Source: Halosimplex halobium (GTDB lineage Archaea > Halobacteriota > Halobacteria > Halobacteriales > Haloarculaceae). Taken from it: a DNA stretch of 64,000 nt. Under the pieces are notes generated by a model that worked only from the letters and a program-made list of their open reading frames with translations, ran no database searches and was not told where the DNA came from. Below are positions 35,534 to 43,088 of this stretch, piece by piece (positions within the stretch are counted from its first letter, which is position 1; each line of letters opens with the position of its first letter). The stretch spans positions 124,001 through 188,000 of the forward strand of contig NZ_JBLKNX010000009.1 of the NCBI RefSeq assembly GCF_051414055.1, read 5' to 3'. The position numbers were made by a program, and so were the translations under genes.

Positions 35534-36271
35534 TTACGCGACCGGAATGAATCTTCCGGGAAGGCGGGCGACCAGCGGCCAGGCCGCGAGCGCGACGCCC
35601 AGGGCGGTCGCGAGGTAGTCCCGCCGCCGGAGCGCCAGCGCGGGTAGCGTCGGGTTCCAGGCGAAACAGCGCGCCCGCAGCGCGAGCGTCAGCCGGTCGG
35701 CACGCAGAAAGGATCGCTGGAGGCTCCGGGTCAGGATCCGCTCGACCCGGTCGCGGAGCGGCCGGCGCTCGCCCGCCCGCGCGTGGACCGCCTGCCGGGT
35801 CGCCCGCACGTCACGAAGGACCACCGGGAAGAAGCGGAAGACCAGCCCGACGCCGACGCCGAACAGTCGGCCGACCTTCCCCGGGACCGTCAGCTGGATG
35901 GCCGCTCGCGTCTCGCGGACGGGCGTCGTCCGCACGTAGACGGCGCTGGCGAACACCACCGGGACGACCCGGGCGACCGACCGCAGCGACTCGACGGCCG
36001 GCCCGACCCGGAACCACGGCTCGCCCAGGGCCACGCCGCCGACGAGCGGTCCGACCGAGAGAAACAGGAAGACCGGCCAGTAGGCGCGGACGACCCGCAG
36101 GGGGGAGAGCCGGCCGGCCGCGAGCGCGGTCAGGGCGACCGCGCTGCCGACGGCGAACCCCCGCACGGTCGGGTCGCCGAACACGGCGATAGCGAGCCCG
36201 AACTGGACGGCGAGTTTCGCCCGCGGGTCGAGCCCGTGGGCGAGCGAGTCGCCCGGCTCGTAGGTCAGCAT
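35534..36271 (-). CDS. bioN: Energy-coupling factor transmembrane protein (EcfT/BioN)
   Basis: A 245-residue membrane protein of the CbiQ/EcfT family with about five to six segments and a basic cytoplasmic C-terminal region including RATRQAVHARAG, which resembles the EcfT coupling helix. It transmits ATP-driven movement to the substrate-binding S component. It is the third gene of a BioY-ATPase-EcfT operon and overlaps the ATPase gene by seven bases, so the system is a dedicated biotin transporter. Confidence 0.85.
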   Translation of the reverse strand: MLTYEPGDSLAHGLDPRAKLAVQFGLAIAVFGDPTVRGFAVGSAVALTALAAGRLSPLRVVRAYWPVFLFLSVGPLVGGVALGEPWFRVGPAVESLRSVARVVPVVFASAVYVRTTPVRETRAAIQLTVPGKVGRLFGVGVGLVFRFFPVVLRDVRATRQAVHARAGERRPLRDRVERILTRSLQRSFLRADRLTLALRARCFAWNPTLPALALRRRDYLATALGVALAAWPLVARLPGRFIPVA

Positions 36272-36969
36272 CGCGGGTCGCGAACCCCGACCTCGTCCAG
36301 CCGGTCCAGCGCCGCCGGCGTCGGTTCGTCCAGCACCAGCCGGCCGTCGGCCATCCCGACCACGCGGTCGACCAGCCCGACCACGTCGCGCAGGTCGTGG
36401 GTGACCACGACGAGCCCGGTCCCGTCTGCCGACAGCGTTTCGAGGCGGGCCAGCACCGACTCGCGGGCCGACCGGTCGAGCCCGACCAGCGGCTCGTCCA
36501 GCACGAGGTGGTCGGGGTCCATCGCCAGCGCGCCCGCGATGGCGACTCTCGCCTGTTCGCCCCCGGAGAGGCGGTCGATCCGCTCGTCGCCGCGGCCGCC
36601 CATGTCGACCGATTCGAGCGCCTCGTCGACCCGCCGGTCGATCTCAGCCCGGTCGAGGCCGAGGTTCTCCGGGCCGAACGCCACGTCGGCGCCGACCGTC
36701 CCGGCGACGAACTGGTCGCGGGGGTTCTGGAACACCATCCCCACGCGCGTCCGGGCGTAGACGGGCTCGTCGGTCACGTCCCGGCCGTCGACGCGGACGG
36801 CCCCCTCGTCGGGTTCCAGCAGCGCGTCGAAGTGTCTGACCAGCGTGGTCTTGCCGCTGCCGTTGGCGCCGACGACCGCGAGGGCCTCGCCGTCGGCGAC
36901 CGATAGCGAGACGCCGTCGACGGCCGCGACATCGCCGTAGCGGTGGACGAGCCCCTCGGTCTCGATCAT
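36265..36969 (-). CDS. bioM: Energy-coupling factor ATP-binding protein (BioM)
   Basis: A 234-residue ABC ATPase: Walker A GANGSGKT (34-41), Q-loop NPRDQFV, signature LSGGEQARVA and Walker B HLVLDEPLVGLD. Together with BioY and BioN it forms a biotin uptake ECF transporter. The start at 36969 (MIETEGLVHRYG) fits the family and overlaps the BioY stop by four bases; longer frames upstream are not used. Confidence 0.9.
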   Translation of the reverse strand: MIETEGLVHRYGDVAAVDGVSLSVADGEALAVVGANGSGKTTLVRHFDALLEPDEGAVRVDGRDVTDEPVYARTRVGMVFQNPRDQFVAGTVGADVAFGPENLGLDRAEIDRRVDEALESVDMGGRGDERIDRLSGGEQARVAIAGALAMDPDHLVLDEPLVGLDRSARESVLARLETLSADGTGLVVVTHDLRDVVGLVDRVVGMADGRLVLDEPTPAALDRLDEVGVRDPRC

Positions 36970-37547
36970 TCCCGGAGGGCGACGGCGCCGCCCTCGACGA
37001 CGGCGACGGCGACGAACACCTTCACCACGTCCGGCGGGACGAACGGCGCCATGATCCCGGCGGCCGCGCCGATCGAAACCCCCAGCACCTCGGCCATCCA
37101 CGGGAGCCCGACCGCGTAGACGACGACCAGCCCCGCGAACACGGCGGCGAGTTCGACCGGCACCGACAGCTCGGAGACGGGCCGCGGCTCGACCCCACGG
37201 TGGGCGATGGCCCCGACGACGACCGCCGAGATCGCGAACCCGACGAGGAAGCCCCCGGTCCGGCCGCCGAAGTAGCCGATACCCGCCGCGCCGTTGGCGA
37301 ACACCGGCGCGCCCGCCGCGCCCGCGACCAGGTACAGCGCCATCGCGAACCCGCCCCACAGCGGCCCGAGCAGCAGTCCCGCGAAGAAAGGGCCGAACGG
37401 CTGCAGCGAGAACGGCACCCCGACGCTCGGGATCGGGATCGACAACTGGGCGAGCGCCGCCGTCAGCGCCGCCAGCACGGCCGCTCCCGCCAGGTTCCGC
37501 ACCGTGTTGTCGTCCACCAGATCGACTGATTCGTACTCCTGTGCCAT
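36966..37547 (-). CDS. bioY: Biotin transporter substrate-binding subunit BioY
   Basis: A 193-residue membrane protein with six segments and the BioY hallmarks VPFSLQPFGPFFAGLLLGP and GAAGAPVFANGAAG followed by GGRTGGFLVGF. It binds biotin as the S component of the ECF transporter and heads the bioYMN operon. A TATA-like tatttacc lies about 28 nt before its ATG and overlaps a candidate operator at 37571-37590. Haloarchaea often scavenge biotin this way. Confidence 0.92.
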   Translation of the reverse strand: MAQEYESVDLVDDNTVRNLAGAAVLAALTAALAQLSIPIPSVGVPFSLQPFGPFFAGLLLGPLWGGFAMALYLVAGAAGAPVFANGAAGIGYFGGRTGGFLVGFAISAVVVGAIAHRGVEPRPVSELSVPVELAAVFAGLVVVYAVGLPWMAEVLGVSIGAAAGIMAPFVPPDVVKVFVAVAVVEGGAVALRE

Positions 37548-37570
37548 ACCTCTCCGTGCCCCGTCAACCG

Positions 37571-37590
37571 GTAAATAGACACTGGTTTAC
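37571..37590. promoter_or_regulatory. Candidate operator overlapping the bioY promoter
   Basis: The inverted repeat gtaaa-10 nt-tttac covers the bioY TATA box, so a bound repressor would block TBP/TFB. A biotin-responsive BirA-like repressor is a reasonable guess, since the operon imports biotin. The arms are only 5 bp, so this is weak on its own. Confidence 0.4.
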
Positions 37591-37791
37591 GACACATCGG
37601 ATACGTTCGGTTCGGACCGGGATCGGTTCCGGCCGCCGCGAGCGGGGGATTTACAGCGGTTGCGAGGCGAAAGCCCACCCGTTCACGGGTGGGATGAAGC
37701 CGACAGCTGGGAATCTCTCCACGATCGTAGCTACGGCCGGGTTTGGATGCCTACATAACATCTTTAGGTGAGTGTCTTCTATATACTGACG

Positions 37792-38181
37792 ATGCCTCGT
37801 GGGTTCGACAGGGAGCGTACCACCGTCCACAAACTCCAGTACCACTTCATCTGGTGTCCGAAGTACCGCAAGTCGGTGCTCGAAGGCGAGGTACGCGACC
37901 GTCTCGAAGAACTCATCGAGGAGAAGGCCGACGAACTCGGCTTAGAGATACTGGAGTTGGCGATTCGCCCCGACCACGTACACTTGTTCATCACGGGCGA
38001 CCCGACGCTCGCCCCGAATAAGATAATGCAACAGGTCAAGGGATACTCCTCGCGCAACCTCCGCGACGAGTTCGACTTCGGCTTGCCGTCGCTGTGGACG
38101 CGCTCATACTTCGTTTCAAGCGCAGGCGACGTATCCAGCGAGGTTATCGAGGAGTACATCGACGCCCAAGCGGGTGAATAG
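37792..38181 (+). CDS. tnpA: IS200/IS605 TnpA transposase (HUH/Y1)
   Basis: A 129-residue transposase that cuts and rejoins single-stranded DNA at the IS ends. The HUH motif is PDHVHLF (H62, H64) and the likely nucleophile is Y122 in IEEYIDAQ. Length is normal for the family. The ATG at 37792 is preferred because a TATA-like tctttagg lies about 30 nt upstream; a GTG 24 nt earlier is an alternative. It is two bases before tnpB. Confidence 0.93.
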   Translation: MPRGFDRERTTVHKLQYHFIWCPKYRKSVLEGEVRDRLEELIEEKADELGLEILELAIRPDHVHLFITGDPTLAPNKIMQQVKGYSSRNLRDEFDFGLPSLWTRSYFVSSAGDVSSEVIEEYIDAQAGE

Positions 38182-38183
38182 CC

Positions 38184-39338
38184 ATGCAACGGACCGTCTC
38201 GACTACAGTGCGGGTCAAACTCCACTCACTGACCAACAGGAAAGCCGACCTGCTCGCCCGTGAATACGAGGCGTTCCAAACCGAGGTACACGGCGGAGAC
38301 GCCGACCTCTACTCCGCAACCGACCAACAGGCGTCGAAAGTCCAGCGACAGAAAGACCCAAATCCTGACACGGAACAACCCGTCGTTCTCCGCAACGACG
38401 TGTTCGACGTGTCCTACGACGAGGAAACCGTTCTCTCGTCGTGGTGGGTGAAAGTCCCTGTCTACGACCCCGAGCGTGGGCGGGGCAACTCCATCTGGTG
38501 CCCCGCCCACGTCCCGCGAAAGGACGCACAACTCGTCCGCGAGGGCGATATTCGGGACAGCGAACTGGTGTGCCGTGACGGTGACTGGTACGTCCATCTC
38601 GTCGTCAAACGGTCTGTGACCGTCCAAGACGAGTACGACGACGTGCTGGCCATCGACATGGGCGCACGGTGGGTCACTACCTGCGCGTTCCTCTCCGACC
38701 GCAAGACCACCTTCTACGGCGAGGAAGTTCGTCGCATCCGCGAACACTACAAGCAACTCCGAAAGTCCATCGGGAAAGCCAAACCCCGACAGGGACAGCA
38801 GGTGGTCGAACGTATCGGTGACGCGGAAGCACGGAAGGTGAACGACCGCCTCCACAAGATTGCTCGCCAAATCGTGGAGGATGCTGAGGAACGGAACGCG
38901 ATCATCGTTGTGGGCGACCTGGGTGGGATTCGCAAAGACAACGACAAGGGGCGGTACGTCAACGACAAGACCCACAAGATGCCGTTCGCCCGTCTGCTAA
39001 ACTACATCGAGTACAAGGCCCACGACGCGGGCATCGACGTGCAGTTGGTCGAAGAATACGACACGTCGCAAACGTGCAACCGCTGTGCCTGCGAGGGCGT
39101 CCGTGAGACGCAAGGACGCTTCAAGTGTCCCGAATGTGGGCTGGACGACAACGCGGACAAGAACGGTGCGCTGAACATCGGCAAACGAGCCTTGGGCAAG
39201 TTCTCGAAACCGCTGTCCGAGGCGGGGGCTGGACTGGCACAGCCCGAAACGCAGGTCATCGTCCACCGTGACGACGAACCTGCGAACTTCCCGCTACTCG
39301 TGGATTCAACCCCCAGTGGGGGAACCCCACGGCTTTAG
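38184..39338 (+). CDS. tnpB: TnpB RNA-guided nuclease homologue, RuvC-II glutamate not in the usual place
   Basis: A 384-residue TnpB. RuvC-I aspartate D158 (AIDMG) and RuvC-III aspartate D325 (NADKNGALNI) are present, with a zinc finger C298/C301 and C315/C318. At the RuvC-II site, where the family has E-D-L, this protein reads V-G-D-L (G244, D245), so the usual catalytic glutamate is replaced by glycine while the next aspartate stays. It follows tnpA and ends inside the IS right-end hairpin. The family's role is RNA-guided DNA cleavage that helps the element persist; whether this copy cuts DNA is open. Confidence 0.9.
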   Translation: MQRTVSTTVRVKLHSLTNRKADLLAREYEAFQTEVHGGDADLYSATDQQASKVQRQKDPNPDTEQPVVLRNDVFDVSYDEETVLSSWWVKVPVYDPERGRGNSIWCPAHVPRKDAQLVREGDIRDSELVCRDGDWYVHLVVKRSVTVQDEYDDVLAIDMGARWVTTCAFLSDRKTTFYGEEVRRIREHYKQLRKSIGKAKPRQGQQVVERIGDAEARKVNDRLHKIARQIVEDAEERNAIIVVGDLGGIRKDNDKGRYVNDKTHKMPFARLLNYIEYKAHDAGIDVQLVEEYDTSQTCNRCACEGVRETQGRFKCPECGLDDNADKNGALNIGKRALGKFSKPLSEAGAGLAQPETQVIVHRDDEPANFPLLVDSTPSGGTPRL

Positions 39339-39340
39339 CC

Positions 39341-40093
39341 GTGGGAGGATGTCAGGAGACGGTCTCGGCCGCGCTCGAACTCGGCTACCGGCACGTCGAC
39401 ACCGCCCAGATGTACGACAACGAGAAGCAGGTGGGCCGCGCCATCGCCGACTCGGACGTGGACCGCGACGACGTGTGGGTCACGACGAAGGTCACGCCGG
39501 GCAACGCCCGCCGGGCGGACGTGGTCGAGAGCACGAAGGCGAGCCTCGACAGGCTGGGGACGGACTACGTCGATCTGCTCCTGCTCCACTGGCCGAATCC
39601 CCTCGTCTCCTTCCGCGACACCGCCCGCGGCATGGCCGAACTCCGCGACGACGGCCGCATCCGCCACGCCGGCGTCAGCAACTTCCGCCGCTGGCGCCTG
39701 CGCCGCGCCCGCGAGAACTCGACCGTCCCCATCCTCGCCGACCAGGTGCGCTTCCACCCCTTCTACTCCCACGGCGCCCTCCGGGAGTACTGCGGGAAGG
39801 TCGATACCATGCTGACCGCCTACAGCCCGCTCGCCCACGGCGGCCTGCTCGACGACCCCGTCCTCGCCGAGATCGGCGAGCGCTACGACAAGACCCCCGC
39901 CCAGGTCGCGCTCCGCTGGGCCACCGGGTTCGAGAACGTCTGCGTCATCCCCAAGACCACCTCCCGCGAACACCTCCGGCAGAACGCCGCTATCTTCGAT
40001 TTCGAACTCACCGACGACGAGCGCGACCGGATCACCCGCCCCTCCTATCTGAAGTCCACCGGACTGTTCCTCCGCAACGAGATGGGTTTCTGA
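39341..40093 (+). pseudogene. 5'-truncated aldo/keto reductase
   Basis: The frame begins inside the IS right end (GTG at 39341) and continues as an aldo/keto reductase from CQETVSAALELGYRHVDTAQMYDNE. Catalytic-core residues visible are the Asp of DTAQMYDNE, its Tyr, the Lys in VTTKVTPG and the His in LLLHWPNP. The usual first 25-30 residues, including the first strand and GLGT motif, are missing, and they are not found left of the IS. The gene was cut by IS insertion and lost its promoter and N-terminus. It could still be read from IS transcription, so it is listed as a likely pseudogene. Confidence 0.8.
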
Positions 40094-40104
40094 GGGCGAT
40101 AGAC

Positions 40105-40440
40105 CGGAGTTCTCTGCGGTGGCGCGCGCTGGAGCGCGCTTTTGTGCGCGCGACGATAGCCGCGCGAGGGATGAGCAGCGCAGTTTGCGAGCAGCGCAAT
40201 CGGCTGGGGAGGTTCGTGGTCGTCTGCGGTTGCTGTGCAGGGCGTTGCGGTCGCGGTGCTCTCCTGGCGGACTGAAAGGGCGAGGCGCGCTCGCGCCGAA
40301 CGGGGAGTCGCTGGGCGGGTACTACCCGAGCGTAGCGAGGGTATCCCGCCCAGCGACCGCGAGCGCGTCGAGGGCTTTCAGCGCTCACCGTCGAGTGCAG
40401 TCGGGTCGGTACAGCGCTCACCGGCGAGTGTGTCACCGGT
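40105..40440 (+). repeat. Dispersed intergenic repeat, copy 2
   Basis: Shares with copies 1 and 3 the gcgcgctggagcgcgc start, the gatagccgcgcgagggatga block, aatcggctgggga (40198-40210), ggactgaaagggcgaggc (about 40269-40286) and the final gcgaccgcgagcgcgtcgag block. Inside, gggcgggtactacccgagcg and gggtatcccgcccag form an imperfect inverted repeat around 40314-40360. No credible gene lies here. Confidence 0.75.
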
Positions 40441-40444
40441 CGGA

Positions 40445-40624
40445 TCACTCCCGTTCGGACTCCAACTCCTCGACGCGCTCCCGCAGTTCGTCGATATCCC
40501 GGCCGCGACGCAGGACACGCTTCAGGAAGACGCCGACGAGAAGCGCCACGGGAACCGACACCGCGGTCGCGAACAGCAGGACGGTCAGCAGTTCCGCGGA
40601 GCCGCCGGACTGGAGGGGGACCAC
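40445..40624 (-). CDS. Small membrane protein with GTG start (59 aa)
   Basis: A 59-residue protein found by reading the minus strand: one hydrophobic segment (about residues 12-34, LLTVLLFATAVSVPVALLVG) followed by a basic-acidic helix (KRVLRRGRDIDELRERVEELESERE) resembling a coiled coil. The GTG at 40624 is the only reasonable start, since in-frame DNA upstream reaches the stop of the phosphotransferase gene. Unrecognised family; it is 54 bases downstream of that gene and reads the same way, so cotranscription is possible. Confidence 0.5.
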   Translation of the reverse strand: MVPLQSGGSAELLTVLLFATAVSVPVALLVGVFLKRVLRRGRDIDELRERVEELESERE

Positions 40625-40678
40625 GACCGACGGTGTGACCGTCGGCCGCTCCGAGTTTGCGAACGCGAACGCACTCGG

Positions 40679-41638
40679 TCAGGCCACTCTACCCGCCAGC
40701 GAGTCGGCGGCGTCCAGCCGGCCCGCCACGAACGCCCGCAACGCCGCCCCGTAGTCCTCCCGACCGCTTTGAGCGGGCATCTCGGGGTCGTGGACCAGCG
40801 TCAGCTCCCGCATCGCGAAGGCGGCCCGGTACAGCTCCCGCCGGACGGGGAACCCGGGGCCGAGTCGCCGCTCGCTCGCGTAGCCGTCGTAGAGCGCGCG
40901 ACGGAGCGACCCGTACCGGTCGGCAGACACCGGCCGCCCGAGGAGGTCACGCTCCGCCCAGACGAGGTCGAAGCCGCCGGGCGCGGCCTGGGCGAGTTCC
41001 CAGTCGAGCAGCGTCGCGACCCCGTCGCCGTCGAAGAGAACGTGGTCGCCGCTGGCCTCCCCGTGGACGAGGACCGGCCGACAGTTCGCGAGCGCCGCCC
41101 GGTGGGACTCGACCGCCGAAGCGACAGCGGCCCCGGTGTCGGCCGAGGCCGTCACCGCCAACTCGTCGGCCCACCGCTCGACGAACCCGCCCAGTCGCGT
41201 CGGCCAGTCGACCGGCTCCGCGACCGCGAGCGGCCGCCCACTCCGTTCCAGCGTCCCGTGGCCGTCGAACCACCCCTCGGTTGCGCCGTGCAGGCGGGCC
41301 AGCCACCGCCCGACCGAGCGGAGTCGGTCCTGACGGCGCTCCGCCGGGTCGCGGTCGGCACAGGTCTCGCCGTCGATCCACTCCAGCAGGAGATAGCCGT
41401 CGCCGGAATCGATCACTGCGGGAACCCGGCGGTCGGTCCGCTCGGCGACGGCCCGCTGGACCGCGGCCTCGTGGGCCAGCGTCGCGGGCTGGCAGTCGGT
41501 CAGCTTGCAGGCCGCCCGCCGCCCGTCGACCGTCGCCTCGAAGACGGTGTTGCGGTCGCCGACGCGGACCCGTCGGTGAACGGTGTAGTCGTCGAATGCC
41601 GATGCGAGCGTCTCGCGGAGCGTGGATTCCGTCGTCAT
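40679..41638 (-). CDS. APH/choline-kinase-fold phosphotransferase
   Basis: A 319-residue protein of the aminoglycoside phosphotransferase-like fold. The hinge YLLLEWIDGETC and the loop VLVHGEASGDHVLFDG are recognisable, then LLDWELA. In functional APHs the loop is HGDxxxxN; here it is HGEASGDH, so the usual Asp and Asn are replaced by Glu and His. Activity may be altered or lost, and the substrate (sugar, choline, antibiotic) is not predictable. The minus-strand ATG at 41638 fits the N-lobe. Confidence 0.75.
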   Translation of the reverse strand: MTTESTLRETLASAFDDYTVHRRVRVGDRNTVFEATVDGRRAACKLTDCQPATLAHEAAVQRAVAERTDRRVPAVIDSGDGYLLLEWIDGETCADRDPAERRQDRLRSVGRWLARLHGATEGWFDGHGTLERSGRPLAVAEPVDWPTRLGGFVERWADELAVTASADTGAAVASAVESHRAALANCRPVLVHGEASGDHVLFDGDGVATLLDWELAQAAPGGFDLVWAERDLLGRPVSADRYGSLRRALYDGYASERRLGPGFPVRRELYRAAFAMRELTLVHDPEMPAQSGREDYGAALRAFVAGRLDAADSLAGRVA

Positions 41639-41738
41639 GGGTTGGACGCCGCGTGGCGTGCGGCGGCCGGCGACGGCCGCGCCCGGACCGGCCGAGCCAC
41701 GGCTGTCGCCCCTGAGAAGACGGAGAAGCGGAGAGAGA

Positions 41739-42356
41739 TTACCGGGCAGCGGCGGCGACGCGTTCCTTCTCTTCCTTCTGGTTGACGGCGTAGGCGGAGA
41801 CGTCGTCGTTGGCGGCCGCGGTGAGCTGGTTGGCCAGCGCCTCCTCGGCGTCGGTCGGCGTCTTGAACGAGTCGCTGTAGACGCCCTCGGCGATGAACTT
41901 CAGGGCCTGGTCGACGCGGCGCTGGGGCGCGACGTCGACGGCCTTCGGGACGGAGATGCCACCGTACTTCAGGCGGACGGTCTCCTCGCGGGGGGCGGCG
42001 TTCTCCACGGCGGAGACGAGGACCTGGACGGGGTTCTCGTCGGTGCGCTCGTGGACGATGTCGAAGGCGTCGCGCGTGATGCGCATGACCTTCTGCTTGT
42101 CGCCGGTGTTCTCCTCGGTCTGCATGAGCCGGTTGATCAGCCGCTCGACGATGCTGATCTCGGACTTCTGGAACTGCTTGCCGGCGTGGCGGCCCATCGT
42201 GTGGGCGATGGGCGTGACCGTGATGTAGCGCTCGGTCGAGGGGTCGGAGTACTCGATGTCGGTGACCTCCCACTCGCCGAACAGCTTGGCGGGCGCGTCC
42301 TCGTCGTCGGTCCCGGCCGGGGCGTCCGGCTCGGGCGCTTCGTCGTCAGCACTCAT
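41739..42356 (-). CDS. rps7: Small subunit ribosomal protein S7 (uS7)
   Basis: A 205-residue S7, which organises the 30S head and contacts the mRNA exit. Conserved segments include ERYITVTPIAHTMGRHAGKQF and RDAFDIVHERTDENPVQVLVSAVENA. The N-terminal 20 residues form the acidic haloarchaeal extension. It follows S12 by two bases (rps12-rps7). In many archaea EF-2 follows directly; here it is about 9 kb away. Confidence 0.96.
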   Translation of the reverse strand: MSADDEAPEPDAPAGTDDEDAPAKLFGEWEVTDIEYSDPSTERYITVTPIAHTMGRHAGKQFQKSEISIVERLINRLMQTEENTGDKQKVMRITRDAFDIVHERTDENPVQVLVSAVENAAPREETVRLKYGGISVPKAVDVAPQRRVDQALKFIAEGVYSDSFKTPTDAEEALANQLTAAANDDVSAYAVNQKEEKERVAAAAR

Positions 42357-42358
42357 GG

Positions 42359-42787
42359 TTATCGGACCGGTTTCTCCGCGTTACCGCGAACGAGTTCGAT
42401 CATCGAGACGCCGTTGACTTTCTCGACCTTGTAGTTGACCCCCGAGAGGTCGCCCATCGCGCGGCCCTTCGCGCCGCCGATGCCGGCGATGGTGACCTCG
42501 TCGTGCTCGTCGATGAACGAGATGGCGCCGTCACCGGGACAGAACGCGGTGACCTGCTTCCCGTTCTTGATGAGCTGGACCCGCACGCACTTGCGGATCG
42601 CGGAGTTGGGCTGTTTCGCTTCGATGCCGACCTTCTCCAGGACGATACCGCGGCCCTGCGGCGCGCCCTCCAGCGGGTCGGACTTCTGTCCGAGACCCCG
42701 CTCGCGGCGCGCGTAGTCGGAGTCGGACCACCGATGCTGTTGGCGGTCCTTCTTCAGTTTGCGGGCGGCGTATTTGCCGTTCGCCAT
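42359..42787 (-). CDS. rps12: Small subunit ribosomal protein S12 (uS12)
   Basis: A 142-residue S12, part of the decoding centre. The conserved KQPNSAIRKCVRVQLIKNGK and FCPGDGAISFIDEHDEVTIAGIGG are intact; the lysine in KQPNSA is the classic streptomycin-sensitivity position. The start at 42787 (MANGKYAARKL) matches the archaeal form, and longer frames are rejected. A TATA-like cttaagtac lies about 30 nt upstream (minus strand). First gene of the rps12-rps7 pair. Confidence 0.97.
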   Translation of the reverse strand: MANGKYAARKLKKDRQQHRWSDSDYARRERGLGQKSDPLEGAPQGRGIVLEKVGIEAKQPNSAIRKCVRVQLIKNGKQVTAFCPGDGAISFIDEHDEVTIAGIGGAKGRAMGDLSGVNYKVEKVNGVSMIELVRGNAEKPVR

Positions 42788-42811
42788 AGTGGCCGTGGAT
42801 ACCCGACGGAG

Positions 42812-42820
42812 GTACTTAAG
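42812..42820 (-). promoter_or_regulatory. TATA box of rps12
   Basis: On the minus strand this reads cttaagtac, centred about 29 nt before the S12 ATG, so the transcript is leaderless or nearly so. The next stretch upstream is the GGTTCC-rich region. Confidence 0.65.
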
Positions 42821-42840
42821 CGTCCTCTTTCGGCGCGTCG

Positions 42841-42990
42841 CCTGTGACGCTCCCACGTGACCTGCCCGCCCCGGTTTCCGACGGTTCCACGTCGCCGGTT
42901 TTCCCCGCTGGCTCCGCCTCGTCGGTTCCGTCGTGCCGGTTCCACCTCGCCGGTCCCGTCGCTTCGGGTTCCCCGATGTCGGTCCCTCGC
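42841..42990. repeat. Degenerate GGTTCC/GGTTTCC-rich short repeats
   Basis: Between the divergent rps12 and glycosyltransferase genes, ccggttcc, ggttccac, ccggtttcc and similar hexa- to octamers recur about every 10-25 bp together with ccgtcg and cgccgg. No perfect unit can be defined. It could be a slipped-strand-prone spacer or binding sites. A TATA-like aatttattacc at about 43056-43066 belongs to the glycosyltransferase gene. Confidence 0.45.
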
Positions 42991-43088
42991 CACAGGCGGG
43001 CACTGTCGTCCCGTCTCCCCGCGGTATCCGGACGGTCCGGGGAACGTTTCAACAAAAATTTATTACCTTTCGACAGGACGGTGTGGTC

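Larger units (their letters stand above)
37653..39354 (+). mobile_element. IS200/IS605-family insertion sequence (TnpA + TnpB)
   Basis: About 1.7 kb. The left end carries a subterminal hairpin cccacccgt/acgggtggg (37674-37693), and the right end carries cccacggc/gccgtggg (39326-39345) followed by gaggatgtca. The left flank ends in tttac, a plausible insertion target. The element encodes an HUH TnpA and TnpB. The TnpB stop lies inside the right-end hairpin, as expected where the 3' end also forms the guide RNA. Exact ends are inferred from the hairpins. Confidence 0.85.
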
